Shown here in pieces: positions 47,726 to 57,738 of a stretch of 64,000 nucleotides of DNA (position 1 is its first letter; the number at the start of each line of letters is the position of its first letter). The DNA is from Roseomonas sp. CECT 9278 (GTDB taxonomy: Bacteria > Pseudomonadota > Alphaproteobacteria > Acetobacterales > Acetobacteraceae). The notes beneath the pieces were generated by a model, which saw only the letters and a program-made list of their open reading frames with translations, did not search any database and was not told the origin of the DNA. A program made the position numbers and the translations under genes. The DNA lies in the NCBI RefSeq assembly GCF_918698155.1, contig NZ_CAKKLX010000003.1, forward strand, positions 1-64,000, written 5' to 3'.

Positions 47726-48751
47726 CTACCCCCGCCGCGCCCGCACCGCCTCCCGCGCCAACCCCATCACCGCTGCCCGCGCCACCGCCGTATCCGGCAT
47801 CCCCGTGGTCTTGGTCGCCCGTTCCGCCTCCAGCAGCGCCGCGCCGGCGGCCGCGAGTGTCTCCGGCCGCCACAGGCGCAGAGCGCGCTCGAAGGATGGG
47901 CGCGACTTGAAGAAGACCGGTGGCCGCAGCCCCTCCAGCGCGTCCTTCGGTGCCGCCCCGCGCGCCACCGCCATCGCCGCCACTTCCAGCCGCTGCACAT
48001 GCCGCAGCGCGCCGCGCACCACCTGCACGGCGTGCGCGCCCTCGGCGAAGGCCGCATCCAGCGCGCGGTCGGCGCGTGCGGGGTCGCCCTCGGTCGCCGC
48101 CAGCAGCGCGGCGTCGAGGTCGAGCGTGGACCCCTCCGACAGCGACGCCAGCGCATCCTCCTCGCTCACGCGCCCGCCGGCGCCGACATACAGCGCCAGC
48201 TTCTCGCATTCGCGGCGCATCACCAGGCGATCCTCGCCCAGCCGCTGCGCCATCCAGGACACGGCGGAAGGTTCGGCGGTGACGCCGAATCCCTTCAGTA
48301 ATCCGGTGATGGAGCCCTCCAGCGCCGCGCCCGTCTCGGCGTAGCAGGCGATCACCGCCGCCTCGGGCCCGGCCTTCTCAAGTGCGGCGCGCAGCCCCTT
48401 GCGGCCATCGAGCGACCCGCCCTCCAGCAGCACCACGCCCGGCCCGTTGCCCGCCAGCACGGCCTTGGCCGCCGTCGCCAGGCCGTCGGTCGCGTCGCGC
48501 ACGCGCACCAGGCGGCGCCCGCCGGTCAGCGCCGGGGTCGCTGCCTCGGCGGCCAGCAGGCCGGCATCCTTGGCCGCGACCTCGCGCGGCACGTCCACCA
48601 GGCGGAAGGGGTCGTCGCCGGCGACGGCGCGCGCCAGCGCATCGGCGCGTTCGCGCACCAGGCCGCCATCCTCGCCGAACACCAGCACGATGCGCGCGCC
48701 GCCCGGGTCGGCCAGGAAGCCCGCGATGCGGCGCGCGTCCAGCTTCGCCAT
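47726..48751 (-). CDS. holA: DNA polymerase III delta subunit
   Basis: This 341-residue clamp-loader subunit follows the HolA layout: an N-terminal AAA+-like domain (RIVLVFGEDGGLVRERADAL), the YAETGAALEGSI region in place of a functional P-loop, the RLGEDRLVMRRECEKLALY helices, and a C-terminal helical domain. It is the last gene of leuS-lptE-holA, 6 bases after lptE. Confidence 0.9.
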   Translation of the reverse strand: MAKLDARRIAGFLADPGGARIVLVFGEDGGLVRERADALARAVAGDDPFRLVDVPREVAAKDAGLLAAEAATPALTGGRRLVRVRDATDGLATAAKAVLAGNGPGVVLLEGGSLDGRKGLRAALEKAGPEAAVIACYAETGAALEGSITGLLKGFGVTAEPSAVSWMAQRLGEDRLVMRRECEKLALYVGAGGRVSEEDALASLSEGSTLDLDAALLAATEGDPARADRALDAAFAEGAHAVQVVRGALRHVQRLEVAAMAVARGAAPKDALEGLRPPVFFKSRPSFERALRLWRPETLAAAGAALLEAERATKTTGMPDTAVARAAVMGLAREAVRARRG

Positions 48752-48757
48752 GCCCGT

Positions 48758-49273
48758 TCAGCCCGCGCTCGGCGGCCCGGACTCGAAGCGCACCGCCAGG
48801 CGGCGCACGATATCGTCGGCCAGCTGGTCGAGCAGCCGGCGCTCGGTCGCCTCGCGCGAGGTATCGGCCGAGAAGAACTGGTTCTCCGGCACGTTGTAGG
48901 CGTCGAAGGCGCGTTCCGACCCGCTTGCCACCAGCCGTGGCGGGCTGGCGGCATCGTAGAGGAACCAGCTGGCCGAGGCGGTGATCCGCACGCGCGATGG
49001 CGTGCCGTCCCGCGCGAAGCCCTGCAGGTCGATGCCATAGGCCAGGCCGACACGCAGGTCGTAGCGCATCTGCGCCCCGCCGCTGCCCAGGCGCTGTTCC
49101 AGGTTCCGCCGCAGCAGCTGACCGTTGCGCTCGGGGATCAGGCCGACACGGACGGTCTGCAGCCCCTGCGTCACGCTGCCGGATTCACGCTCGCCATACA
49201 TCGGCCGGAAGCCGCAGCCGCCCAGCAGCAGCAGCCCCAGCACGGCCCGGCGCGTGCCGCGCTCAGACGACAA
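48758..49273 (-). CDS. lptE: LPS-assembly lipoprotein LptE
   Basis: This 171-residue outer-membrane lipoprotein has lipobox LLGGC followed by GFRPMYG, the typical start of alphaproteobacterial LptE. LptE plugs the LptD barrel during lipopolysaccharide export. TTG 49271-49273 is inferred as the start: it lies inside the end of leuS and gives the basic n-region before the hydrophobic core. No ATG is available. The position between leuS and holA is the family's usual one. Confidence 0.88.
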   Translation of the reverse strand: MSSERGTRRAVLGLLLLGGCGFRPMYGERESGSVTQGLQTVRVGLIPERNGQLLRRNLEQRLGSGGAQMRYDLRVGLAYGIDLQGFARDGTPSRVRITASASWFLYDAASPPRLVASGSERAFDAYNVPENQFFSADTSREATERRLLDQLADDIVRRLAVRFESGPPSAG

Positions 49274-51893
49274 GGTTCACCACCCGGCCGGGCACATGGA
49301 TGCGCTTGCGGATGGGCTTGCCGGCGATCGCGCGCTGCACGTTCTCCTCGGCTTCCGCCGCGGCGAAGATGCTGTCCTCGCTCGCGCCCACCGGCACCTC
49401 GATGGTGGCGCGCAGCTTGCCCAGGACCTGGACGGCAAGCTTCACGCTCTCCGCCACCAGCAGCGCCGCATCGGGTTCGGGCCACGGCAGCTGCGCGACC
49501 AGCGCGGCGTCGCCGGGACGCAGCAGGGACCAGGCTTCCTCGGCCAGATGCGGCATCATCGGCGCGGAGAGGCGGGCCAGCATCTCCAGCGCCTCGCGCC
49601 GCGCGGCGGCCGCGGCGGGGGACGTTTCGCTGCGCGCCGCCTCGATCGCATTGGCGAATTCGTACAGCCGCGCGACGGCGACGTTGAAGGCGAAGGTCTC
49701 CAGCGCCTCGGTCACCGCGGCGATGGCGCGATGCGTGGCGCGGCGCAAGTCCTTGGCCGCGCGGTCGTCGCCATCATGCACGCCCGCATCCGGCGCGGGC
49801 AGCGTGGGCAGCGCGGCCTCGACCATGCGGAACACACGCTGCGTGAAGCGGTAGGCACCGGCGACGCCGGATTCCGTCCACTCCATGTCGCGCTCGGGCG
49901 GGTTGTCGGACAGGATGAACCAGCGCGCCGTATCGGCACCGTAGCGCGCGACGATGGCGCCGGGATCCACCGTGTTGCGCTTGGACTTCGACATCGCCTC
50001 GACACGGCCGATCGTGACCGGCGCATTGGCGCCCTTCAGCGTGGCGGTGCGCGACCCGTCGGCGGCGGTGCCGAACTCCACTTCCTCCGGATACAGCCAG
50101 CGGCCATCGGCCGACTTGTAGGATTCGTGCTGCACCATGCCCTGCGTGAACAGCCCGGCGAAGGGTTCCGCCAGCGACAGGTGGCCCGAGGCCGACATCG
50201 CGCGCGTGAAGAAGCGCGAATAGAGCAGGTGCAGGATCGCGTGCTCGATGCCGCCGATATACTGGTCCACCGGCAGCCAGGCATCGACGGCCGCGCGCGT
50301 CACGGGCTGGTCGGCGCGCGGCGAGCAGAAGCGCGCGAAGTACCAGGACGAATCCACGAAGGTGTCGCAGGTGTCGGTCTCGCGCCGCGCCGGCTTCGCG
50401 CAACGCGGGCAGGCCACGTGCTTCCAGGTCGGGTGCGTGTCCAGCGGATTGCCGGGCTTGGCGAAGTCCACATCCTCGGGCAGGCGCACCGGGAGCTGGT
50501 CGGCCGGCACCGGCACCACGCCGCAATCGTCGCAATGGATGAAGGGGATCGGGCATCCCCAGTAGCGTTGGCGCGAGACACCCCAGTCGCGCAGGCGCCA
50601 ATTCACCACGCCGGTCCCGGCCTGCCGCTGCTCCAGCGCGTCGATCGCGCCACGCTTGGCGGCCGCCACGTCGAGGCCGTCGAGGAAGCCGGAATTGAAC
50701 GCGGTGCCGTCATCGGTGAAGGCCTCGTCTGCCACCGCGAAGGTGGCGGCGTCAGCACCCTTCGGCAGCACGACGGGCGTCACCGACAGCCCATACTTCC
50801 GCGCGAAATCCAGGTCGCGCTGGTCATGCGCCGGGCAGCCGAAGATCGCGCCCGTGCCGTATTCCATCAGCACGAAATTCGCGATCCAGACCGGGTATTC
50901 GGCGCCGGTGAAGGGGTGCTTCACGCGGATGCCGGTGTCGTGGCCCTTCTTCTCCGCCTGCTCGATCACCGCCTCGGAGGTGCCCATCGAACGGCACTCC
51001 GCGATGAACGCGGCGGCCTTCGCATCGCGCGCGGCAGTGGCCACCGCGATGGGGTGTTCGGCGGCAACGGCCAGGAACGACATGCCGAACAGCGTGTCCG
51101 GGCGCGTGGTGAAGACCTCGACATCCTCGATGCCATCGACCGGCGCGGACAGCGCAAACCGCACCCGCGCACCCTCGCTGCGGCCGATCCAGTTGGACTG
51201 CATCAGCTTCACGCGATCGGGCCAGCGGTCCAGCGTGGACAGCGCCTCCAGCAGCTCCGGCGCGTACTTCGTGATGGCCAGCACCCACTGCGCGAGCTTC
51301 TTCTTCTCGACCACCGCGCCGGATCGCCAGCCGCGCCCGTCGATCACCTGTTCGTTCGCCAGCACCGTGTTGTCCACGGGGTCCCAGTTCACCCAGGATT
51401 CGCGGCGCTCGACCAGCCCGGCCTTCCAGAAATCCACCAGCAGCTTCTGCTGCTGGCCGTAGTAGTCCGGGTCGCAGGTGGCGAATTCGCGCGCCCATTC
51501 CAGCGACAGCCCCATGCGCTTCAGCTCGTCGCGCATGTTGGCGATGTTCGCGTAGGTCCAGGCGGCGGGATGCACGCCGCGTTCGCGCGCCGCGTTCTCG
51601 GCCGGCAACCCGAACGCATCCCACCCCATCGGGTGCATCACCAGGTGGCCGCGCGCACGCTTGTAGCGCGCGACCACGTCGCCCAGCGTATAGTTGCGCA
51701 CATGCCCCATGTGGATCTTGCCGCTCGGATAGGGAAACATCTCGAGCACATAGTATTTGCGCGCCTCGGCCGGCGGCACGTCGGGCACGGCGAAGCAGGC
51801 GCGCGCCTCCCATTCGGCCTGCCAGCGCGGCTCCGCGGCACGGAAATCGTAGCGGGGGGACGGGGCGTCCTGGGGTGCGGTGCTGTCGTTCAT
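49263..51893 (-). CDS. leuS: Leucyl-tRNA synthetase
   Basis: This 876-residue class I synthetase has the HIGH-type HMGH in [13 protein letters not shown], the editing domain in the middle, a zinc-type cysteine cluster (CDDCG, CPRCAKP), and the KMSKS-type loop [12 protein letters not shown]. Length matches the bacterial enzyme. ATG 51893 was preferred to one 12 codons upstream, because it lies near the conserved start. It heads leuS-lptE-holA and is divergent from an exported hydrolase. Confidence 0.96.
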   Translation of the reverse strand: MNDSTAPQDAPSPRYDFRAAEPRWQAEWEARACFAVPDVPPAEARKYYVLEMFPYPSGKIHMGHVRNYTLGDVVARYKRARGHLVMHPMGWDAFGLPAENAARERGVHPAAWTYANIANMRDELKRMGLSLEWAREFATCDPDYYGQQQKLLVDFWKAGLVERRESWVNWDPVDNTVLANEQVIDGRGWRSGAVVEKKKLAQWVLAITKYAPELLEALSTLDRWPDRVKLMQSNWIGRSEGARVRFALSAPVDGIEDVEVFTTRPDTLFGMSFLAVAAEHPIAVATAARDAKAAAFIAECRSMGTSEAVIEQAEKKGHDTGIRVKHPFTGAEYPVWIANFVLMEYGTGAIFGCPAHDQRDLDFARKYGLSVTPVVLPKGADAATFAVADEAFTDDGTAFNSGFLDGLDVAAAKRGAIDALEQRQAGTGVVNWRLRDWGVSRQRYWGCPIPFIHCDDCGVVPVPADQLPVRLPEDVDFAKPGNPLDTHPTWKHVACPRCAKPARRETDTCDTFVDSSWYFARFCSPRADQPVTRAAVDAWLPVDQYIGGIEHAILHLLYSRFFTRAMSASGHLSLAEPFAGLFTQGMVQHESYKSADGRWLYPEEVEFGTAADGSRTATLKGANAPVTIGRVEAMSKSKRNTVDPGAIVARYGADTARWFILSDNPPERDMEWTESGVAGAYRFTQRVFRMVEAALPTLPAPDAGVHDGDDRAAKDLRRATHRAIAAVTEALETFAFNVAVARLYEFANAIEAARSETSPAAAAARREALEMLARLSAPMMPHLAEEAWSLLRPGDAALVAQLPWPEPDAALLVAESVKLAVQVLGKLRATIEVPVGASEDSIFAAAEAEENVQRAIAGKPIRKRIHVPGRVVNLVV

Positions 51894-51923
51894 CCTGCGC
51901 GCGCGCTTCGTCTGGGAAGCGCG

Positions 51924-53036
51924 ATGCATAAGCCGCTCCGCGCCGGATTCCTAGCGGCCGGGCTGCTCGCCGCCACACCCGCGCAGGCGCAGCCGGACCC
52001 CAACACCGACTTCGCCGCCTATCGCGCGCTGTTCTCGGTGGCGGCACTCGGCGAGGCGCGCGGCCCTTCCACCGTCATCGGCTTCACGCTGCACTACCGC
52101 GGCGCCATGACCAATGCCGGCTTCGTCGTGGCCGGCAATGGCCGGTCGATCAGCTGGCGCTTCACCGGCGGCGAGGACGGCCCCGTCGCCGTCCGCAACC
52201 GCCTGCAAGCCACCTGCGAGAGCACCGAGGCCAACACCGCCCCCGACCCGGCCACCTGCCGCGTCGTGGCCTTCGACGGCAATGTGATGTCCCTCGCGCT
52301 GCCCGCCTTCCGCCCGGTCGAGGCACAGGTCGGCCCGTTCCGCGCCGCACCCCTGATGTTCCGCCACGGGCCGCGCGCCGCCGAGGGCGTGGTGGTCTGG
52401 TCGCACGGCTTCGGCGGCGCATCGGTGGATCACCGCCGGCGCGCCGTGCCCGGCCTGCTGGCCATGCTGAACGATGCCGGCTTCGACATCCTGCGCTTCG
52501 ACCGCGACCCGGCCGAGGACCACCTGGCCGCCGCGCTGACCACGCTGTCGCGCGCGCTGCCGCTGCTGCGCCAGGCGGGCTATCGCCGCATCGTGCTGGC
52601 GGGGCAGTCGCGCGGCGCCTGGCAATCGGTGCTGGCGGCGGCCGAGCGGCCCGAACTGGTGCACGCCGTGCTGGCCCTCGCCCCCGCCGCGCATGGGGAG
52701 GTCCGCCAGCCCAACAACCACGGTGCGGCGATCGAGGATTTCCGTCGCCTGCTGGCCGGACTGCCGGCCACCGGCCCGCGGCTGGGCGTGGCGGTCTTCG
52801 ACCGTGACCCCTTCGACCCCGACCCGGCGGCCCGCGCGGCGCTGGTGGCCGAGGCCGCGGCATCGCGCCGCGCCCCGACGCTGGCGCTGCACCCGGAACC
52901 ACCGCTGGAAGGCCATGGCGCGGGCAATGACTGGCGCTTCACGCGCGGCCACGCGCCCTGCCTGCTGACCCTGGTGACGGCGCCCGAGGCCGGCGTGGCG
53001 CGCGGCCTGCGACGGGCACCCTGCGGCGGCGGGTAG
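51924..53036 (+). CDS. Exported alpha/beta-hydrolase
   Basis: This 370-residue protein has a signal peptide ending ATPAQAQ. An N-terminal beta-rich part of about 120 residues precedes an alpha/beta-hydrolase domain with the oxyanion strand [11 protein letters not shown], the nucleophile elbow GQSRGAW and a late His ([12 protein letters not shown]). It is probably periplasmic, with unknown substrate. It starts 30 bases from leuS on the opposite strand and separates leuS from the DUF3576 gene, which usually adjoins it. Confidence 0.75.
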   Translation: MHKPLRAGFLAAGLLAATPAQAQPDPNTDFAAYRALFSVAALGEARGPSTVIGFTLHYRGAMTNAGFVVAGNGRSISWRFTGGEDGPVAVRNRLQATCESTEANTAPDPATCRVVAFDGNVMSLALPAFRPVEAQVGPFRAAPLMFRHGPRAAEGVVVWSHGFGGASVDHRRRAVPGLLAMLNDAGFDILRFDRDPAEDHLAAALTTLSRALPLLRQAGYRRIVLAGQSRGAWQSVLAAAERPELVHAVLALAPAAHGEVRQPNNHGAAIEDFRRLLAGLPATGPRLGVAVFDRDPFDPDPAARAALVAEAAASRRAPTLALHPEPPLEGHGAGNDWRFTRGHAPCLLTLVTAPEAGVARGLRRAPCGGG

Positions 53037-53105
53037 CGCCGATCCCGATCGGGCGGAGCGGTGCGCGAAAACAACCGCCGCGCGCCCGGGCGCGCGGCGA
53101 AGGCC

Positions 53106-53663
53106 CTACCGCCCCGCGACGCCCGACTGGCTGCGCAATTCGCGCGCCCGCGCCAGCACGCGGTCCTCGAGCTCGGCGCCGGTGGCCGGCGCGACCACCG
53201 CATCCACCCAGCCCTGCCCCTGGCGGATCTGGCGGAAGATCGAGATCCGCACGCCATCCGACCGCAGCTGGCGGCCCATGACATAGGCGGTCGCCTTGAA
53301 GCGTTCGGCGCCGGCGCCCGGCGGCGAATACCAGTCGGTGATGATCACGCCGCCAAAGGGATCGGCCGAGGCCAGCGGCATGAAGGCCAGCGTGTCGAGC
53401 GTCGCGCGCCAGAGGTAGGCGTTGACGCCGAGCCCGGTCGCGCCCGAGGCCGCGTCCTCCGGCCGGCTGCGCGCCGTGCCGAACAGCACGATGCCGTCAT
53501 CCTGCCCGGTGAGCCGCCCGCGCACCCGGTCGCGGCCGGATTGCGAGGTGTATTCGTCGCGCCCGACATCGCGGACATTGCCCGATCCGCAGGCGCCCAG
53601 CAGCGCAGCGGCACCAAGGGCGCACAGGAAGGCGGCGGGACGGCGGGGGGATGCGCGGGTCAT
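53106..53663 (-). CDS. DUF3576 lipoprotein
   Basis: This 185-residue protein has a lipobox LLGAC after a basic n-region (TRASPRRP). The conserved DUF3576 core follows (GLGVNAYLWRATLDTLAFMPLASADPFGG, given here as GVNAYLWRATLDTL and FMPLASADPFGG), with IITDWY and FKATAYVMGRQL. The family is alphaproteobacterial and often precedes leuS-lptE-holA, suggesting an envelope role. Its function is not established. Confidence 0.85.
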   Translation of the reverse strand: MTRASPRRPAAFLCALGAAALLGACGSGNVRDVGRDEYTSQSGRDRVRGRLTGQDDGIVLFGTARSRPEDAASGATGLGVNAYLWRATLDTLAFMPLASADPFGGVIITDWYSPPGAGAERFKATAYVMGRQLRSDGVRISIFRQIRQGQGWVDAVVAPATGAELEDRVLARARELRSQSGVAGR

Positions 53664-53722
53664 GGCGCTGCCTTGTAGCGCCTCGATTGGGGCGCTGAAA
53701 AGACGAAGCCGCGGCGGGGCGG

Positions 53723-56014
53723 TCAATTCGTCCCCGGTTCGTCCAGGGCGAAGCCGGCGGGCGGGCTCCCGGCCAGGGCGCGCTGCTGCATGGCGCGCAG
53801 GGCGCGTTCCAGGTTGCGGGCATAGCGCGGGGTGTCGAACAGCGGCGTGGCGGGCAGGGCGGCGGCCAGCCTGGCGCGGATGGCCGCCAACCGGGCCGGG
53901 TCGCGCGCCAGGGCGATGGCGGTGTGTTCCTGCGTGGCGGCACCGTCGGTCACCAGCTCCGGCAGGCCGAGCGTGGTGAGCAGGCTGGCCGCGACGCGCC
54001 CGGCGAAGGCACGTCCCGCCTGGGTCAGCACCGGCAGCCCGGCCTGCAGCGCATCGGCCGCCGTGGTGTGGGCATTGTAGGGCAGGGTGTCGACGAACAG
54101 GTCGGCCAGCGCGTGGCGGCCCAGGTGCTCGGCCATGGCGTCCACGCGCCCGGCCATCACCAGCCGGGCCGGGTCGATGCCGCGCGCGGCGGCGGCGGCG
54201 CGCAGGTTGCGGGTGGCCGGCGCGTTCTCCTCGCGCAGCCAGAACACCGAACCGGGCACCGCGGCCAACATCCGCATCCACCCGTCGAACACCGCCGGCA
54301 GGATCTTGTGGGTGTTGTTGAAACAGCAGAAGACAAAGCCGTGCTCGGGCAGGCCGAAGCGCGCGCGGGTGATGCCGTCGGTCGCGACCGGCCGGCCGCC
54401 GTCGGTCGGCAGGAAGGCGTGCGGCAGGCGGACCACGGCTTCGGTCCAGTCGGCCTCGGCGCCCGGCGGGATCACCGTGGCGTCGGCGATGATGTAGTCC
54501 AGGAAACCGCCGCCGCTGGTGCCCGGATAGCCCAGGAAGCCGACCTGCACCGGTGCGATGCCGCGCGCCAGCACCGCGCCGCGCGAATCCCCCGTATAGC
54601 CGTTGAGGTCGATGGCGATATCGATCCGCAGGCCGCGCGCCATCGCCACCAGCGCATCGTCGGTCAGCGCGACGGCGTCGTGGAAGCCATCGACCGCGGC
54701 GCGGATGCGCGCCTGCACCGGGTCGCCGGTCAGGCGGCCGAGCGAGATCGCATGCACCTCGAAGCCATCGCGGTCGTGGCATTCGAGCAGCCGCGCCATC
54801 AGGTGGCCGACCGCATGCATCCGCAGCTCGCCGCTGACATAGCCGATACGCAGGCGCGTCGCTTCGCGGCGCACCGGCAGCGCGTCGCGCCGTGCGGGCA
54901 AGCTGGTGCGCGCATGGTGGGCGGCGGTGCGCCGGTGCAGGCCGGGATCGTCGGCAAGGGCCAGCGCCTCGAAGGGCGGCAGGCGCGCCGTGCCGGCCTC
55001 GAAGCCCGCCACCAGGCCGGTGCGTGCCGTGTCGAAGCCGGTCCAGTCGCAGACCCGCAGGCGGGTGAAGGTCAGCAGCGCCGCGGCGGCATCCGGCCGG
55101 CGCCCGGCGGGCAGCGCGGCCGCGCGCGCATAGGCGGCGACGGCGGCGGGCAGGTCGCCGGCAGCCAGGTGGATATTGCCGGCGACGATATGGGCCGGGC
55201 GCTCCGCAGGCGCTGCCGCAATGGCGCGCCCGATCGCCGCGATCGCCTCGGCATGGCGCTTGAGGCCCGACAGCGCGATCGCCTGGCCCACCATCGCGCC
55301 GTGGTGGCCCGGCTGGTGGCGCAGCACCTCGGCGAAGGTCTCGAGCGCGGGCGGCAGGTCGCGCTGGTCCAGCAGGCCGTGGCCGAGCGTGACCAGCAGC
55401 GGCAGCGTCGCGCCATGGCGGCGCGCCGCATCGCGCAGATGCTCGACCGATTCACGCGGGCGGCCGAGCACCTGCAAGGCCGCGCCCATATGGGTCAGCG
55501 CGCCCGGATGCGCGGCATCCAGCGCGAGCGCCTGGCGAAAGGCCGCGAGCGCCTCCTCGGCGCGGTCCAGCGCCATGAGGCAGGCACCGTGGTTGTTGTG
55601 GAAGTCGGCATCCATGCCGTCGGGGCGACGCGCCAGGATGGCGCGATAGACATCCAGCGCCTCGGCCGGGCGGTCCAGCTCCAGCAGCGTGTCGGCCAGG
55701 TTGAACAGCGCATCGGGGGCGGTGGCGATGGCGCGGCGGAAGGCCTGCGCGGCTTCGGCGCGCCGGCCCAGGGCGCGCAACGCATTGCCGGTGTCGTTGA
55801 GCAACGCGGCATCGCCGGGCGCGCGTGCCAGGGCGGCCTGCAGGTGCTTCAGCGCATCGCGCAGGTCGCCCTTGGCAAAGAGCGCCACGCCCAGCAGGCG
55901 GTTCACCTGCACGCCGCCGCGGTCGCGCGGCAGGGCGCGGCGATAGCAGCGGATCGCCTCGTCAAGCCGACCGGCCTGGTGCAGGGCGATGCAGGGGTCG
56001 AGGTCGATGGTCAT
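53723..56014 (-). CDS. TPR-containing O-linked GlcNAc transferase-like glycosyltransferase (GT41)
   Basis: This 763-residue protein has about eight TPR units in residues 1-310 (for example AEAAQAFRRAIATAP, EEALAAFRQALALDAAHPGAL). A GT41-type catalytic half follows, with GYVSGELRMHAVGHLM, DIAIDLNGYTGDSRG, GFLGYPGTSG and the nucleotide-sugar motif DTLPYNAHTTAADAL. Bacterial relatives glycosylate proteins or other acceptors in the cytoplasm; the target is unknown. It is 107 bases downstream of the porin on the same strand, with a terminator between. Confidence 0.88.
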   Translation of the reverse strand: MTIDLDPCIALHQAGRLDEAIRCYRRALPRDRGGVQVNRLLGVALFAKGDLRDALKHLQAALARAPGDAALLNDTGNALRALGRRAEAAQAFRRAIATAPDALFNLADTLLELDRPAEALDVYRAILARRPDGMDADFHNNHGACLMALDRAEEALAAFRQALALDAAHPGALTHMGAALQVLGRPRESVEHLRDAARRHGATLPLLVTLGHGLLDQRDLPPALETFAEVLRHQPGHHGAMVGQAIALSGLKRHAEAIAAIGRAIAAAPAERPAHIVAGNIHLAAGDLPAAVAAYARAAALPAGRRPDAAAALLTFTRLRVCDWTGFDTARTGLVAGFEAGTARLPPFEALALADDPGLHRRTAAHHARTSLPARRDALPVRREATRLRIGYVSGELRMHAVGHLMARLLECHDRDGFEVHAISLGRLTGDPVQARIRAAVDGFHDAVALTDDALVAMARGLRIDIAIDLNGYTGDSRGAVLARGIAPVQVGFLGYPGTSGGGFLDYIIADATVIPPGAEADWTEAVVRLPHAFLPTDGGRPVATDGITRARFGLPEHGFVFCCFNNTHKILPAVFDGWMRMLAAVPGSVFWLREENAPATRNLRAAAAARGIDPARLVMAGRVDAMAEHLGRHALADLFVDTLPYNAHTTAADALQAGLPVLTQAGRAFAGRVAASLLTTLGLPELVTDGAATQEHTAIALARDPARLAAIRARLAAALPATPLFDTPRYARNLERALRAMQQRALAGSPPAGFALDEPGTN

Positions 56015-56071
56015 GCCGCCGGGTGTAGCGGCTTCGCGCCGCGGACGGAATCTGGTGCCCGGAACGACGAA

Positions 56072-56097
56072 GGGCGGCAGGGTTTCCCCTGCCGCCC
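56072..56097 (-). terminator. Porin terminator
   Basis: A perfect 11-bp stem GGGCGGCAGGG (56072-56082) / CCCTGCCGCCC (56087-56097) with a 4-base loop lies 24 bases after the porin stop. On the minus strand it is followed by TTCGTCGTT. Confidence 0.65.
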
Positions 56098-56120
56098 CCG
56101 TTGCTGCCGATCCCGAAGGA

Positions 56121-57566
56121 TCAGAAGGCCAGGCGGATGCCAGCCACGCCGACGTTGATCGTGCGGGTGTTGGAACCGTTGAACGAGGCCAGCGTGGTGC
56201 CGTTGCCGCCGTAGCGGGCGTTGGTCGGCGCCGCGGTCGGCACGTTCTCGTCGTTCACGTTGTTGTACAGGGCGAAGAGCACCAGGCCCGGCGCCAGGTT
56301 GTAGGCGACGCCCACGCCCCAGGTGGTCTGGGTGCGGTCGTCGAGGTCGCGGATCGTGCCCGCGACGCCGGCGCCGCAGGACGCGTTGGCGGTGCCCACG
56401 CGGCAGGCGCCGTTGCTCTGCATCGCCTGGCCGAAGATGCCGCCGAACACCACCGGGCCCATCGTGTAGGTGGCACCGATGATGTAGTGCTGCGAGTCAT
56501 CCAGGCCGGCCGCCAGGGCAGCGCGGCCCGGGCCGGAGCCATTGTACTGGCCCCAGGTGTACTCGGCGCCGAAGCCGAAGCCGTAGGCGGTGATCTGCGC
56601 GCCGATGGTGTAGGCGGTGACCGACTGGGCGCGCGGGTTGATCAGGGCGCCGGCGGTGTTCAGCTCAGGCGCTTCGGCGAACATCGCGCCGACACCGGCC
56701 TGCACGCCGATGGCGCCGAAGGTGCCGCGGTAGCGAACCGCGAGCGAGACCTCGTTCTGGATGTTCGTCTGGTCGCGCTGCGCCGAGGTGCTGTTCGCGA
56801 TGTCGGTGCGCTCGCCCTCGAAGGCGTTCGGCGCGTAGGAGACGCCGAAGTCGAAGCCGGCGAACTGCGGCGACAGGTAGATGATCTTCGTCGCGTCGGA
56901 GCCGTCGTTGATGCCCGCCAGCAGATAGGGCGAGCTGAACAGGCCGCTCTGGACAATGAACTCGTCCCACTCGCCGTCGCCGCCCAGCGCGGCGGAGGCC
57001 GGCGCGCGGACCTGCAGCAGCGAGGCCGCGCTGTCTTCCTGGCCGAAGCGCAGCGTGCCGAGGTTCGGCAGCGTGATGAAGCCGTACATCTCGTCGAACG
57101 ACACGGTGGTGCCGTCGCCGGCGCCGGCCGTCGCGTTGTCCATCTGCAGCTCGAACACCGCACCGTAGGTCATGCCGTTGGAGGCGCGGCCATCGATGAA
57201 GATGTTCAGTTCCATGTCGTTGCGGAAGTCGGTCCGCGCACGGCCATTGGCATTCGCGGCAGCGCCGGTGGTGCCATTCTGGAAGTTACGGCTGCGGCCG
57301 CGATCCCAGTCGTCCTGCACGTAGCCGCCGGTGAAGGCGAAGTAGCCACCCAGGCGAACCGTCAGGCCGCCGGCGCCGGCGATCGACGGGGTCGGCTGCA
57401 CGGCGACGCCGCCCGTGCCGGCGCCCGACGGGACCAGCGGAGCCTGGCCGGCCGTGGGGGCACCGCCACCGGCGGGAACCTGCGTTGCCGCGGGCTGAGC
57501 GAAAGCCCCCGGCGCCAGAAGGGCGGCGCCAACGACGGCGGTCGTCCCCAGCAGAATCTTGCGCAT
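56121..57566 (-). CDS. General outer-membrane porin
   Basis: This 481-residue protein has a signal peptide ending GAFAQPA, a Pro/Gly-rich stretch, then alternating beta-strands through to a C-terminal Phe (AGIRLAF), as in trimeric Gram-negative porins. Family-like segments include VRLGGYFAFTGGY near the start, TLPNLGTLRFGQEDS in the loop-3 region, and WGVGVAYNLAPGL late. A strong GAGGAGG site precedes ATG 57566, which fits high expression. Substrate selectivity is unknown. Confidence 0.92.
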   Translation of the reverse strand: MRKILLGTTAVVGAALLAPGAFAQPAATQVPAGGGAPTAGQAPLVPSGAGTGGVAVQPTPSIAGAGGLTVRLGGYFAFTGGYVQDDWDRGRSRNFQNGTTGAAANANGRARTDFRNDMELNIFIDGRASNGMTYGAVFELQMDNATAGAGDGTTVSFDEMYGFITLPNLGTLRFGQEDSAASLLQVRAPASAALGGDGEWDEFIVQSGLFSSPYLLAGINDGSDATKIIYLSPQFAGFDFGVSYAPNAFEGERTDIANSTSAQRDQTNIQNEVSLAVRYRGTFGAIGVQAGVGAMFAEAPELNTAGALINPRAQSVTAYTIGAQITAYGFGFGAEYTWGQYNGSGPGRAALAAGLDDSQHYIIGATYTMGPVVFGGIFGQAMQSNGACRVGTANASCGAGVAGTIRDLDDRTQTTWGVGVAYNLAPGLVLFALYNNVNDENVPTAAPTNARYGGNGTTLASFNGSNTRTINVGVAGIRLAF

Positions 57567-57738
57567 TCTAGTCCTCCTCATGGCCGGCGAACCGGCATTT
57601 TCCTCGGCCTCCCTGCCCCCCCGGACAAGGTACGCCGCCGCTTCCCGCGAACAGGCGGAATGGCGGCGTCGCGGCCTGGAACGGACTATGTCCCGGCCGG
57701 GCCGGGGGGGGCAACCGCGCAGACAGGCGACACGCGAC

